Origin: Hornefia porci
GTDB lineage: Bacteria > Bacillota > Clostridia > Peptostreptococcales > Anaerovoracaceae
Direction of reading: 5' to 3'
Length of the DNA stretch: 64,000 nucleotides
Assembly (NCBI RefSeq): GCF_001940235.1
Contig: NZ_MJIE01000001.1
Location: 1,984,001 to 2,048,000, forward strand
Of the stretch, positions 36,133 to 45,564 are shown one piece after another (position 1 is the first letter of the stretch; every line of letters starts with the position of its first letter). A model generated the notes under the pieces. That model did not search any database. It saw nothing but the letters and a program-made list of their open reading frames with translations, and had not been told where the DNA came from. The translations under genes and the position numbers were made by a program.

Positions 36133-37016
36133 AAAGAACAGGCGCGATAGCGTGTCTTGCCGCGCTTATGGTAATGCTTGCTGCGACATTCAGTTTTGGG
36201 GCGTCATCGTTCCAGGTGACCAACACATACCCGAAGAACGGGGCGAAGAATACGACCAAGGACAATATGTGCGTCAAGGTCTACTTCAATCACGCAGTCG
36301 GAAACAAGGCCTCCAGGGCGGCGAACAAAGACAAGTTCAAGATTACAGATTCCACGGGACACTCCTATCCGACGCTGATTTATTACAACAGCAAGGAACC
36401 GAAATACGTTCTGATGCTGATTGACACCAATAAAGTCAAGACCACCGGAAAGGGCAAGAATACCATCAAGGACAACACCGTCTACACGGCCACCATTTCG
36501 GGAGATTTTGTTGACAACGACGGAAACAAACTCGGAAAAGACGTGAAGATCAGCTTCCGCACGATGAACCAGGGCCGCAACACAGTCATCTACATGGTCA
36601 TGATGTTCCTGATGTTCGGCGGAATGATGGTATTCTCCATGCGTCAGCAGAGAAAGAAGAGCGACGAGAACGAGAAGGACGAGAAGGAAGAGCCGTTCAA
36701 TCCATATAAGGAAGCCAAACGCACCGGCAAGTCCGTGGAGGAGGTTCTCGCCAAGCATGAGAAGGAGGTCGCCCGCAAGAACGCCGCTAAGGAGGCCCGC
36801 GCCAGACGTGACAAAGAGCTGGACGAGTACTACGCCAGAGAGGACGACGGCTGCTATCATGTAAAGGGTCCGCGGCCCATCGCTGCGGCAGGCTGCACCT
36901 ACAAGACCGGACGGAAGGCTCTCGCTGAGGCGAAGAAGGAAGAGGAAGCCCGGAAAAAAGCGGAGCTGAAGGCTACAAACTACGGCAAGAACCCGAAAGG
37001 GAAAAAGAAGAAATAA
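36129..37016 (+). CDS. Ig-like single-pass membrane protein with charged cytoplasmic tail
   Basis: A 295-residue protein. Residues 1-25 form a signal peptide, 30-145 an Ig-like domain of the Big_5 sort (NTYPKNGAKNTTKDNMCVKVYFNHAV), 151-171 a membrane helix rich in Met and Phe, and 172-295 a cytoplasmic tail dense in Lys, Glu and Arg ending in a Lys run. Topology would put the Ig domain outside and the tail inside. I know of similar clostridial proteins but no tested function. It overlaps tadA and lies two bases before ispE. Confidence 0.7.
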   Translation: MKRTGAIACLAALMVMLAATFSFGASSFQVTNTYPKNGAKNTTKDNMCVKVYFNHAVGNKASRAANKDKFKITDSTGHSYPTLIYYNSKEPKYVLMLIDTNKVKTTGKGKNTIKDNTVYTATISGDFVDNDGNKLGKDVKISFRTMNQGRNTVIYMVMMFLMFGGMMVFSMRQQRKKSDENEKDEKEEPFNPYKEAKRTGKSVEEVLAKHEKEVARKNAAKEARARRDKELDEYYAREDDGCYHVKGPRPIAAAGCTYKTGRKALAEAKKEEEARKKAELKATNYGKNPKGKKKK

Positions 37017-37018
37017 TC

Positions 37019-37966
37019 ATGAAAGAGATTACAGTCCGGTCCTTTGCCAAGATAAACCTGTCTCTGGACGTGGGAGCCTGCGACGCGCAGGGGTACCATG
37101 AAGTGGATATGATCATGCAGCAGCTGGCGTTTCATGACGATGTGCAGCTGCGCTTCGTGAGATTTCCCGGCGGAAAGAAGGGCGATATCGGGATTTCTGT
37201 CCGCACCAACCGCTATTATCTGCCGACTGACCGGCGAAATCTGGCCTGGCGTGCGGCGGAGCTGATGATTGGCCGGTACGGGAGCTCCTGGGAATCCGGA
37301 AGGCTGGAAATCAATATTCTGAAGCGGATTCCGGTCGCGGCGGGACTTGCCGGCGGGTCCGGAAACGGAGCGGCAGTGATTCACGGACTGAATGTCATGT
37401 TCGGGTTGAAACTGACGCTGGGAGAAATCTGCAGTCTCTGCGGGGAACTGGGGTCTGACGTGCCCTTCAGCGCGGTGGGGCAGGCCCGGGGAAACAAAGG
37501 CTTTCCGGCCGCGGTTCGCCGCGATTCCATGGCGGCATCCTGTGTCAGGGCAACCGGCAGGGGAACTGTGCTGGAGCCGCTGCGGGGGATCGACCGCCCC
37601 GTTGTCATCGCGAAACCGGCGCTGAGTGTTTCAACGGCGGAGGTGTACCGGGGCATCGACAGCTGCGGTATTCCGGAGCGGCCGGACAACCGGAGACTCG
37701 CACGCAGACTTGAGGAGGACGGCGGCAGGGACGGGAGCGTCTACGAGGACTTCATCAATGTCCTGGAGAATTATACGCTCGCGGCCTATCCGAAGGTTGC
37801 GGAATTAAAAGAAAGAATGGAGCAGCTGCATCCGGAGAAGGCGCTGATGAGCGGAAGCGGTCCCACTGTTTTCGCAGTGTTCCGACGGATGGAGGACGCT
37901 CAGAAATCATGCAGGATCCTCCGGAAACAGGGGTATGAGGCCTACTGGACCCGGACGATGAAGTAA
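37019..37966 (+). CDS. ispE: 4-diphosphocytidyl-2-C-methyl-D-erythritol kinase
   Basis: A 315-residue GHMP kinase of the MEP isoprenoid pathway. Motif 1 SFAKINLSLDV, the ATP loop PVAAGLAGGSGNGAA and the C-terminal LMSGSGPTVFAVF are present. It is slightly longer than usual because of an insert near 160-185. The ribosome site is weak; translation may couple to the gene before it. A GntR gene follows by 16 bases, an order often seen in Clostridia. Confidence 0.92.
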   Translation: MKEITVRSFAKINLSLDVGACDAQGYHEVDMIMQQLAFHDDVQLRFVRFPGGKKGDIGISVRTNRYYLPTDRRNLAWRAAELMIGRYGSSWESGRLEINILKRIPVAAGLAGGSGNGAAVIHGLNVMFGLKLTLGEICSLCGELGSDVPFSAVGQARGNKGFPAAVRRDSMAASCVRATGRGTVLEPLRGIDRPVVIAKPALSVSTAEVYRGIDSCGIPERPDNRRLARRLEEDGGRDGSVYEDFINVLENYTLAAYPKVAELKERMEQLHPEKALMSGSGPTVFAVFRRMEDAQKSCRILRKQGYEAYWTRTMK

Positions 37967-37982
37967 AGTGTGAGGGAAGAGA

Positions 37983-38666
37983 ATGATAGACTTTGAATTA
38001 CAGAACCACAGGCCCCTTCGGGAAATCGTGTACGAACAGCTGAAGCGGCAGATCCTGACGGGACGTATCGCGCCGGGCACCCGGATGATGGAGGTGGAGC
38101 TGGCGGAGGAAATGGGAGTCAGCCGGACGCCGGTCCGGGAGGCGACCCGTAAGCTGGAGAAGGACGGTCTGGTTGTAATCGAGCCGCGGCGCGGCGCGTA
38201 TGTATCGGACATTTCGGTGAAGGATATGGTGGACACGCTGGTGGTTCGCGAGTCGCTGGAGGGTCTGGCGGCGGCGCTCGCCTCTCAGCGCATCACCCGG
38301 GAGGAGCTGGACAGACTGGATGCCATGACGACGGAATACAGCGATGCCATTGCTGCCGGAGATATGGAGAAGATCATCCATGAGGACGAGGGTTTTCATC
38401 GGACGATTGTTGAGATGTCGGGGAACAAAACCTTGAGCAGTCTCTTTGAGATCATCCAGGAACTGGCGCTGCGCTTCCGGTATCTGTATTACGATGATTT
38501 CACCCGGTACGAGAATATGCCGACCGAGCATATGAATATCGTTGAGGCGATTCGCGGAGGCGATCCCGAGAACGCCAGAGAGGTGTCCGACAAGCATGTC
38601 AAGAAGCTGAAGGATTTCGTCATCAACGAGGGGAAAGACGCTTTCCAGGAGCACAGTAAACGGTAA
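37983..38666 (+). CDS. GntR-family regulator, FCD (FadR) type
   Basis: A 227-residue regulator. The winged helix occupies residues 10-75 (LREIVYEQLKRQILTGRIAPGTRMMEVELAEEMGVSRTPVREA region). The rest is the helical FCD ligand domain with metal-site histidines (HRTIVEMSGN; EHMNIVEAI; DKHVKKL). Ligand and targets are unknown. It is cotranscribed with ispE and followed by a strong terminator. Confidence 0.9.
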   Translation: MIDFELQNHRPLREIVYEQLKRQILTGRIAPGTRMMEVELAEEMGVSRTPVREATRKLEKDGLVVIEPRRGAYVSDISVKDMVDTLVVRESLEGLAAALASQRITREELDRLDAMTTEYSDAIAAGDMEKIIHEDEGFHRTIVEMSGNKTLSSLFEIIQELALRFRYLYYDDFTRYENMPTEHMNIVEAIRGGDPENAREVSDKHVKKLKDFVINEGKDAFQEHSKR

Positions 38667-38719
38667 ACTCCTGTTGTGAACCGGATAAGCCAACGCCTTA
38701 TACTAACAAAAACCGAAAA

Positions 38720-38758
38720 ATGAAGAGACCGCCTTCGGCAGCGGTCTCTTTTATATAT
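38720..38758. terminator. Bidirectional terminator between gntR and htrA
   Basis: AGAGACCGC (38724-38732) pairs with GCGGTCTCT (38741-38749). On the plus strand it is followed by TTTATATATA and on the minus strand by TCATTTTTC, so it can serve both converging genes. Confidence 0.88.
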
Positions 38759-38822
38759 ATGACACGGTGCTCCACGGCAGCAGGTTTCGGCGACAGCCGA
38801 ATCCCGGAGCACGGTTGCCGGC

Positions 38823-40586
38823 TTAATTGCTGGCGGAGGTCAGCCTGACGCTGACAGTATGTTTCTTACCGTCGCGCACGATCGTAATCTTCGCCTTGTC
38901 TCCGGGCGAATGTTTTTTGAGTGCGCTCTTCAGAGCGGTCAGACTGGACACAGACGTCCCGTCCACGGCCGCGATGCGGTCGCCGGACTCCAGGCCTGCG
39001 GACCGCGCATAAGCGCTGGTGACGGAGGAGATGTATACCCCCGCCGCATCATAGCCTGAGCTTTTCGCTTCGCTTTCAGAAAGCTCCGTTACCGTGACGC
39101 CGATGGCCGCGTCTCCGGATGTGCTGGAACTGTTTGAACTGCCGGAGCTGGTGCTCTTTCCTGTCTTGATAATCTGTTTTGCGATTTTCGCCGCCTTGTT
39201 GATGGGGATAGCAAACCCCAGTCCTTCCACATCCGAGCCGGAGGACTTCGCCACGACGATGCCCACCAGATTGCCGGAGGAGTTGAAGAGCGCTCCGCCG
39301 GAATTGCCCGGGTTGATGGAGGCGTCTGTCTGCAGCAGATTCAGCTTTTTTCCGTCAATCGTCAGATTCCGGTTCAGTGCGCTGATGATGCCGGTTGTGG
39401 CTGTGTTGCTCAGCTCGCCCAGCGGATTTCCGATCGCTACGACCTGGTCGCCCACCTGAAGCTTGGAACTGTTCCCGTAGGTGGCGGCGGACAGCCCCGT
39501 TGCCCGTATCTTCAGTACGGCGATGTCGTTGTCAGAATCGGTTCCGACGACAGTTGCCGTATAGGTTTTTTTGTTCTTCAGCGTGACAGTAACCTTGCTC
39601 GCACCCTCGATGACGTGGTTGCAGGTTATGATGTAGCCGTTGGACTGAATGATGACGCCGCTGCCGGCTCCCTTTGTGACATAATTCTGCGCCCACGCGT
39701 CTGTGGACATGGATTCTGTCGTGATGGACACTACGCTGTCGCTGGTCTTGGAGATGATGCTCTTGTAGGAGAGTGACTCCGTCGACGAGGACAAAGTGTA
39801 GTTCGTCGCCTGATTTGCCCCTGTTGCAAAATGATTGTCGTACAGCGCGATGCCTCCGACAGTGAGGAGGGAGGTGACCAGCATGGCCAGAATCAGGATG
39901 AGGACAAAGGCTTTTCTGGTAATCTGCATCGGCTGTGCAGCCTTCTTCTGCCCGCCTCCCGGCGGAACAGTGTAGCCGTAGTTGTATCCGCTGCCGTTTC
40001 CGCCGCCGTCGAATCCGCCGCCGTATCCGTAGGCTGTGTCGTTCCCGCCTGCTTCGGTGCTCCCGTAGGCCGCGGCGTTTCCTCCGGTTTCAGTGTACCC
40101 GTAAGCCGATGAGTTTTCGGCTGTGTTTCCTGCTGTGTCGTTCCAGTCCGTCCATCCGGAACTGCCCGCGGAATCGGTGTCCGGCCCGGAATCACCGATG
40201 CTCACGCTGCCTGCCGTATTTTCGACGGATGAGCCGAAGGCGCCGGCTCCCGTATCGGAGCCGGTCTCCTTAACACCGATGGGACCGGCATTTGTGCCGG
40301 AAAAAGGATCCGGCGCCTCGGACGGAGCTGCGCCGGCCCGGTCGGCGTCCCCGCTGTATTTTGTGCCTGCCGCGTCGGTCGTGTCTGCTGCGCCGGCCCG
40401 GTCGGCGTCTCCGTTATACTTTGTGCCTGAAGCTCCGGCGGAGACGGCATCCGAATCATGCTTTGTGCCGGAAGAGAAAGCGTCCGCTCCGGAATCCGTA
40501 TTACCGGGGGACTGTGACGGTCCGTCCTGCCGGGGAAGGGTCTCCTCCGGGGACCTTCTGAATTTATAGTCATCCCATTTGTCCAT
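38823..40586 (-). CDS. HtrA/DegP-type membrane-anchored serine protease
   Basis: A 587-residue surface quality-control protease. Residues 1-220 are a cytoplasmic low-complexity region rich in Gly, Ala, Ser, Thr and Asp, with a repeated SGTKY...DADRAGAA unit. A membrane helix is at 225-249. The trypsin-like domain carries His324 (TCNHVIEG), Asp354 (DNDIAVL) and Ser429 (NPGNSGG). A PDZ domain is at about 493-580. The N-terminal region is much longer than in most HtrA proteins and may bind partners inside the cell. The start follows GGAGGTATAC. Confidence 0.93.
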   Translation of the reverse strand: MDKWDDYKFRRSPEETLPRQDGPSQSPGNTDSGADAFSSGTKHDSDAVSAGASGTKYNGDADRAGAADTTDAAGTKYSGDADRAGAAPSEAPDPFSGTNAGPIGVKETGSDTGAGAFGSSVENTAGSVSIGDSGPDTDSAGSSGWTDWNDTAGNTAENSSAYGYTETGGNAAAYGSTEAGGNDTAYGYGGGFDGGGNGSGYNYGYTVPPGGGQKKAAQPMQITRKAFVLILILAMLVTSLLTVGGIALYDNHFATGANQATNYTLSSSTESLSYKSIISKTSDSVVSITTESMSTDAWAQNYVTKGAGSGVIIQSNGYIITCNHVIEGASKVTVTLKNKKTYTATVVGTDSDNDIAVLKIRATGLSAATYGNSSKLQVGDQVVAIGNPLGELSNTATTGIISALNRNLTIDGKKLNLLQTDASINPGNSGGALFNSSGNLVGIVVAKSSGSDVEGLGFAIPINKAAKIAKQIIKTGKSTSSGSSNSSSTSGDAAIGVTVTELSESEAKSSGYDAAGVYISSVTSAYARSAGLESGDRIAAVDGTSVSSLTALKSALKKHSPGDKAKITIVRDGKKHTVSVRLTSASN

Positions 40587-40711
40587 ATATGTATACCTCC
40601 ATGAATTAAACGACAGTGAGATATCTGTGGATATTGCTGATGGTATTATACCACCCGATGGCTAAATTATGGGTCCGGTTCGTGTTTTTTATGTGTGCAA
40701 ACCGTCAATGT

Positions 40712-40722
40712 TATGGTAAAAT
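40712..40722 (+). promoter_or_regulatory. Extended -10 promoter
   Basis: TATG-G-TAAAAT fits the TRTGN extended -10 form; the -35 is weak. It would transcribe the DUF1934 gene and those after it. Confidence 0.5.
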
Positions 40723-40760
40723 AAGTTGTTAAAGCAGCGTTATGACAGTGAGGTATCGAA

Positions 40761-41204
40761 ATGAAAGAGATCATGCTGAAAATCGTCGGAAAGCAGTATT
40801 CCGGCGATGAAGCGGAGGAGCAGATGGAGTTTGTCACCGAGGGACAGCTCTATGAAAGAAACGGCGCCACCTATCTGATCTATGAGGAAAGTGAGTTTTC
40901 GGGATTTCCGGGCTGTAAGACCAGCCTGCGGCTGAAGGACGATTCCGTGAGGATGAAACGGATCGGCCGGGGCGCGGGATACGGCATGGAAATGGAATTC
41001 CGGAAGGGGCAGCGGTTTTTCGGCAAGTATGAGACGCCCTACGGCACCATGGACATGGAGGTTCTGACGAACCGCGTGGAGAACAATCTCTCTCCGGAGG
41101 GACTCGGCGATATCAGTGTGGACTACCATGTGAGCCTGGAGGGGATGGCGGAAGGCCGTAACGAGCTGCATATAGAAGTAAACGAAGCAAACAGTGGCAA
41201 ATAG
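40761..41204 (+). CDS. DUF1934 (YwiB-like) beta-barrel protein
   Basis: A 147-residue protein matching DUF1934: an alternating beta pattern (MKEIMLKIVGKQYSG, GATYLIYEESEFSGFPGCKT) and a late GDISVDYHVSLEG. The family is a small lipocalin-like barrel of unknown role in Firmicutes. GAGG lies eight bases upstream of the ATG. It is 15 bases before the DUF1846 gene and likely cotranscribed. Confidence 0.75.
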   Translation: MKEIMLKIVGKQYSGDEAEEQMEFVTEGQLYERNGATYLIYEESEFSGFPGCKTSLRLKDDSVRMKRIGRGAGYGMEMEFRKGQRFFGKYETPYGTMDMEVLTNRVENNLSPEGLGDISVDYHVSLEGMAEGRNELHIEVNEANSGK

Positions 41205-41219
41205 AGTTCTGGAGGAAAG

Positions 41220-42728
41220 ATGAAGATCGGGTTCAGCGCAGAGAAGTATATTGAAGAACAGTCAAAATATATCCGTGAGAGAATCAGTCACGCCAGCGGC
41301 GAGCGGCTGTATCTGGAATTCGGCGGCAAGCTGGTGCATGACAAGCACGCGGCCAGAGTGCTGCCGGGCTTCGATGAAAACGCCAAGGTCAAGCTGCTGC
41401 AGCGGCTGAAGGACGAGGCGGAGATCATCATCTGCATCTACGCCGGCGATATCACCACCAGCAAGACACGTCATGATTTCGGGATTACCTACGATCTGGA
41501 GGTTCTTCGGCTGATCGACAATTTCCGCCGGTATGATCTGCAGATCAACAGCGTGGTGGTCACCCGGTATGAGGACGCGCCGGCGGTGAACATGTTCATC
41601 AACAAGCTGGAGCGCAGGGGGATCCGCACGTATAAGCATTTTTTCACAAAGGGTTATCCCACCGACGTGGATACGATCGTCAGCGACGAGGGCTACGGTG
41701 CCAACTCATACATTGAGGTGACAAAGCCTCTCGTGGTGGTTACCGGTCCGGGAGGAGGCAGCGGCAAGCTGGCCACATGTCTTTCCCAGCTCTACCACGA
41801 TTACCGCCGCGGCATCCGGGCGAATTACGCCAAGTTCGAGACGTTCCCCATCTGGAATCTGCCGCTGAAGCATCCGGTGAACATCGCCTATGAGGCGGCG
41901 ACCGCAGATCTGAAGGACGTGAATCAGATCGATTCCTATCATCTGGAGGCCTACGGCGTGCCCGCGGTAAATTACAACCGGGACATGGAGGTTTTCCCCG
42001 TCGTCCGCCGGATTATTGAGAAGATTACCGGAGAAGCTCTGTACCAGTCGCCGACGGATATGGGCGTTAACCGCGCAGGCTTCGGAATCACCGACGATGA
42101 GGTATGCCGCGAGGCGGCCTGTCAGGAGATAATCCGCAGATACCTTATTGCGAAGGTGGATTATAAAAAAGGAAAGATCTCCGAGAGTTCGCTGGAACGT
42201 TCGGAGCTGCTGATGAAAGAAGTCGGTATGGAGGTTGAGGACCGGCCCGTGGTGCTGCCGGCCCGGGAATACGCGGAGCAGAAACGGGAGTGCGATTCCC
42301 GGTACGAGAATGTTGTGGTCATGGCGATGGAGATGCCGGACGGGAAAATCATCACCGGAAGAAGCTCCCGCAGGATGGTTGCCGCAGCTGCGGTGCTCCT
42401 GAACAGCATCAAGTATCTGGCCGGACTGCCGGACGGAATGCTCCTGATTACCAAGCAGGTGTTTGACGCGATGCAGAAGATGAAGGATGAGGTGCTCCGG
42501 TCGGATCGTTCCTCTCTGACCTGCGAAGAGGTTCTGATCGCACTGACCGTGTCCGGAACGCAGAATCCGGCCGCGGAATACGCTGCCCGCAAGCTGGCAG
42601 AGCTGCGCGGCTGCAAGGCGCACTGCACCGCGATTCTGAGCGACCAGGATGAGCAGGTGCTCCAGTCGCTGGGCATCGATGTGACCTGCGATCCGGAGTA
42701 TGTCACGACGAACCTCTATACGAACTGA
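41220..42728 (+). CDS. DUF1846 family protein
   Basis: A 502-residue cytoplasmic protein matching the DUF1846 family, which is long, highly conserved and of unknown biochemical function. Family-like segments include a glycine loop [21 protein letters not shown] that resembles a nucleotide-binding loop, and [13 protein letters not shown]. Length is normal. It has a GGAGG site. Its neighbours give no clear pathway. Confidence 0.85.
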   Translation: MKIGFSAEKYIEEQSKYIRERISHASGERLYLEFGGKLVHDKHAARVLPGFDENAKVKLLQRLKDEAEIIICIYAGDITTSKTRHDFGITYDLEVLRLIDNFRRYDLQINSVVVTRYEDAPAVNMFINKLERRGIRTYKHFFTKGYPTDVDTIVSDEGYGANSYIEVTKPLVVVTGPGGGSGKLATCLSQLYHDYRRGIRANYAKFETFPIWNLPLKHPVNIAYEAATADLKDVNQIDSYHLEAYGVPAVNYNRDMEVFPVVRRIIEKITGEALYQSPTDMGVNRAGFGITDDEVCREAACQEIIRRYLIAKVDYKKGKISESSLERSELLMKEVGMEVEDRPVVLPAREYAEQKRECDSRYENVVVMAMEMPDGKIITGRSSRRMVAAAAVLLNSIKYLAGLPDGMLLITKQVFDAMQKMKDEVLRSDRSSLTCEEVLIALTVSGTQNPAAEYAARKLAELRGCKAHCTAILSDQDEQVLQSLGIDVTCDPEYVTTNLYTN

Positions 42729-42737
42729 TGTACGGAT

Positions 42738-44375
42738 ATGAAGAGTAAAGCTGAACAGGCAATTGAAAGAATTTCAGAGATCCGCTATCCGCTGATCCTG
42801 CAGGGCTGCTGTATAGGCGTCCTTACGGGGATCGTCGTGTCGTTTTTCCGGCGGATCCTGATTGCTGCAGAGTCCCTGAGGGACTCTGTTTTGCGTGAGG
42901 CCGCCGGGGGAGCGGCGGAATCGGCGGGAATGTCGGGCGTGCCGGATATGCAGCCGCCCGGGACGGCGATAATGCAGCATCCCCGGATGGCGGTGCTTCT
43001 GCTGCTGGTTCTGGCGGGATGCTTTCTGGGCACCTGGCTCTGCGTGCGTCTGGTTCCGCTGTGCGCCGGCTCGGGAATCCCCCAGGTGGCGGGAGAACTG
43101 AGGGGACGGGTGTTCCAGCCGTGGTGGAAGGTGATTCCGGCCAAGATTATCGGCGGCACACTGGCTATTGGCGCGGGGCTTTCCCTTGGAAGAGAGGGAC
43201 CCAGCATCCAGCTCGGGGCCATGGTGGGCAAGGGCTTTTCCTCGCTCATCGACCGCCTGGCTACGGAGGAGAAACTGCTGATGACCTGCGGTGCGGCGGC
43301 GGGGCTGTCCTGCGCCTTCAGTGCTCCGCTGGCCGGAGCAGTGTTTGCGCTGGAGGGCCTGCACAAAAACTTTTCCACTGACGTGCTCCTGGGGAGCATG
43401 GCGGCGTCCATCGCCTCAGACTTCGTGGCGTTCTATGTCTTCGGACTGACGCCGGTCTTCGACCTGAGCATCCGTCAGGCGCTGCCCCTGTCGCTGTACT
43501 GGACTCTGGCGGTGCTGGGCGTGCTGCTGGGCTTCTTCGGCATGATCTACGGAAAATGCATCGCGTTTACTCAGGATCTCTACGATTTAATCCCGTCGAA
43601 GGCAGGGCGTCTGGCGGTGCCATTTTTGCTGCTGATTCCCCTGGGTCTCTGGTACCCTCTTGCGATGGGAGGAGGATACCGGCTTGTAACGCAGGTGGCG
43701 GATGAGAAATTTGTTCTGTCGGCTCTGGCACTGCTTCTGGTGATGAAGTTCTGCTATTCGATTCTGAGCTTCAGCGCCGGAGCACCGGGCGGGATATTCA
43801 TGCCGCTGCTGGTCATCGGCGGAGTCGCAGGAGGTCTGTACTTCACAGCGGTGACGCAGATCCTCGATATTCCGCAGTATTATATCGACAACTTTGTCAT
43901 CTACGGAATGGTGGGATACTTCGCCGGAATTGTCCGGTCGCCGGTCACCGGCGTAATCCTGATTACGGAGATGGTCGGAGATTTCACCAATTTCCTCGCA
44001 CTGAGCGTGGTGGCGCTGGTGGCGTACATTACGGCGGATCTCCTGGGGAGCGTGCCGATTTATCAGCAGCTTCTGGAAAGGATGCTCCGCGGAGATCCGG
44101 ACTGCGGCATGACGGACCGTCTGCGCAGGAACAAGGTGCTGATTGAAAGCGACGTCTATATTTCCAGCGTCATGGACGGACGAAAGCTGAAGGAGATGAA
44201 GCTGCCCCGGGGCTGCCTGGTGGTCTCAGTACTCAGGGGACCGGAGGAGCTGGTGCCCGGAGGAGATACGGAGCTGAAGGGCGGAGACAGGCTGACAATT
44301 CTGTGCAGCCAGGGAAGAATGGATGAGGCGGACCGCGTTCTGAAGAAGCTGTGCCGCACGGAAAGGATACGATAA
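42738..44375 (+). CDS. ClC-type chloride channel/transporter with RCK-C domain
   Basis: A 545-residue membrane protein. The anion-path motifs GSGIP, GREGPSIQLGA (with the gating Glu) and GAPGGIFMP are intact, set among many hydrophobic helices. Residues about 465-545 form a soluble TrkA-C domain (LKEMKLPRGCLVVSVLRG), seen in regulated ClC proteins. The gating Glu suggests a proton-coupled exchanger rather than a pure channel, but this is inference. Its stop overlaps the next gene (TAATG). Confidence 0.9.
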   Translation: MKSKAEQAIERISEIRYPLILQGCCIGVLTGIVVSFFRRILIAAESLRDSVLREAAGGAAESAGMSGVPDMQPPGTAIMQHPRMAVLLLLVLAGCFLGTWLCVRLVPLCAGSGIPQVAGELRGRVFQPWWKVIPAKIIGGTLAIGAGLSLGREGPSIQLGAMVGKGFSSLIDRLATEEKLLMTCGAAAGLSCAFSAPLAGAVFALEGLHKNFSTDVLLGSMAASIASDFVAFYVFGLTPVFDLSIRQALPLSLYWTLAVLGVLLGFFGMIYGKCIAFTQDLYDLIPSKAGRLAVPFLLLIPLGLWYPLAMGGGYRLVTQVADEKFVLSALALLLVMKFCYSILSFSAGAPGGIFMPLLVIGGVAGGLYFTAVTQILDIPQYYIDNFVIYGMVGYFAGIVRSPVTGVILITEMVGDFTNFLALSVVALVAYITADLLGSVPIYQQLLERMLRGDPDCGMTDRLRRNKVLIESDVYISSVMDGRKLKEMKLPRGCLVVSVLRGPEELVPGGDTELKGGDRLTILCSQGRMDEADRVLKKLCRTERIR

Positions 44376-45451
44376 TGGGAATCAGAGCAGATAACAGCAG
44401 AGCGGGTGATGAGGCGGAAATCCGTCTGTGGAGAGAGAAGAGCGGAAAGGCGCTTGACGAGCTCTGGAAACGATCCTGGATCCGGAAGGGAATCAGTCCC
44501 GGAGAGGGGCGCCTGAAGGAGCTGGAGCTGCAGCTCAGCGAGTTTGCGGAGCGCTGCGACATGATTGTACTCGCGGCGGAGGGGAGCATGGCCGCCATGC
44601 TCCGCGGAATGCTCCGGGCGCTGCCGCGGAACGGACGGAAGAAGCTCGCGGTTTTCAGCGGGACGCTTTCGGCCTGCTCGTACCGGCGGCTGTTCCGGGA
44701 AATGGAGAAATACAGCTGCGGCATGGTCGCCTTCTCCTGCGGGGAAGAGACGACGGCTCAGCGGACGGCCTTCGCGGCGGTGCGGAAGTTCCTGCAGGAT
44801 CGGTACGGGACCGGGGAGGCGGAGCATCGCATCCGGATCGTGCTGAGCGGCGGCTCCCGGTATCTGGCGGAGGAGGCGTCTGCCGGCGGACATGAGATTC
44901 ATCTGCTGGAGGAGGACGTCCGGGAGGCGGAGGCTTCAGGAACAGATGCGATGCTAGTCCCCGCGATTCTGGCAGGCGTGGACGTTTCGGCGTTTACAGA
45001 CGGCTTCCGGCGCATGCTGGCCAGCACGTGGTGGGATCGGGACGCGGATCTTTACAGTCTTTATCTGGCGCGCTGCGGCGCTGAGGATGTTGTGTACTGG
45101 CAGGAGGAGCTGGCGGGCGCGGCGGAATGGCTCGCCGCCCTGCACAAAGCTGCGGGGATTGACGCGAGAGCGGTGTTCATGCCCCGGGAGGGGGATGCGC
45201 TCCGGGGGGACGTGTTTTGTACGCAGATCTTCTGTGAGGGAGAGGACGCCGACATCATGCTCCCGCCGTTTCCCGGCGCGGATCCGGACGGCTCACTGAA
45301 CGAGATGGCGAGATCGTCGATGAGGACTTTGTGGAAGGAAAGGACAGGAACACTGATTACCCTGGACGCAATGACGCCCGGGGACTACGGGGAACTGCTC
45401 TGCTATCTTCAGATTTCCTGCGGAATAACCGAGTTTATTTTACAGAATTAG
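44375..45451 (+). CDS. Degenerate phosphoglucose-isomerase-like protein
   Basis: A 358-residue protein with a PGI-like layout. The segment FSCGEETTAQRTAFAAV, then FLQDRYG, then LLEEDV and MLVPAILAGVDVSAF matches the order of PGI SIS-domain segments (SKSGTTLE, LRELLEKKYG, GGRFSVLT, LLPAAVAGID). The catalytic motifs have been lost: no GGSYLGA, no GGRFS. It is probably not an isomerase and may sense sugar phosphate. The start shares bases with the ClC stop. It is about 90 residues shorter than PGI. Confidence 0.55.
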   Translation: MGIRADNSRAGDEAEIRLWREKSGKALDELWKRSWIRKGISPGEGRLKELELQLSEFAERCDMIVLAAEGSMAAMLRGMLRALPRNGRKKLAVFSGTLSACSYRRLFREMEKYSCGMVAFSCGEETTAQRTAFAAVRKFLQDRYGTGEAEHRIRIVLSGGSRYLAEEASAGGHEIHLLEEDVREAEASGTDAMLVPAILAGVDVSAFTDGFRRMLASTWWDRDADLYSLYLARCGAEDVVYWQEELAGAAEWLAALHKAAGIDARAVFMPREGDALRGDVFCTQIFCEGEDADIMLPPFPGADPDGSLNEMARSSMRTLWKERTGTLITLDAMTPGDYGELLCYLQISCGITEFILQN

Positions 45452-45453
45452 GG

Positions 45454-45481
45454 TTTACATTAGTTTGGAATGTGTTATAAT
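45454..45481 (+). promoter_or_regulatory. hbd promoter
   Basis: TTTACA, 16 bases, then a perfect TATAAT. The leader before hbd is about 77 bases and AT-rich. Confidence 0.8.
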
Positions 45482-45564
45482 TTAATTGCGACATAAAGTT
45501 AATTTTTTAACAGATTCGCCCAGTAAATATGTGTGATTAACACAAATATAGGAGGTTTTCTGAA

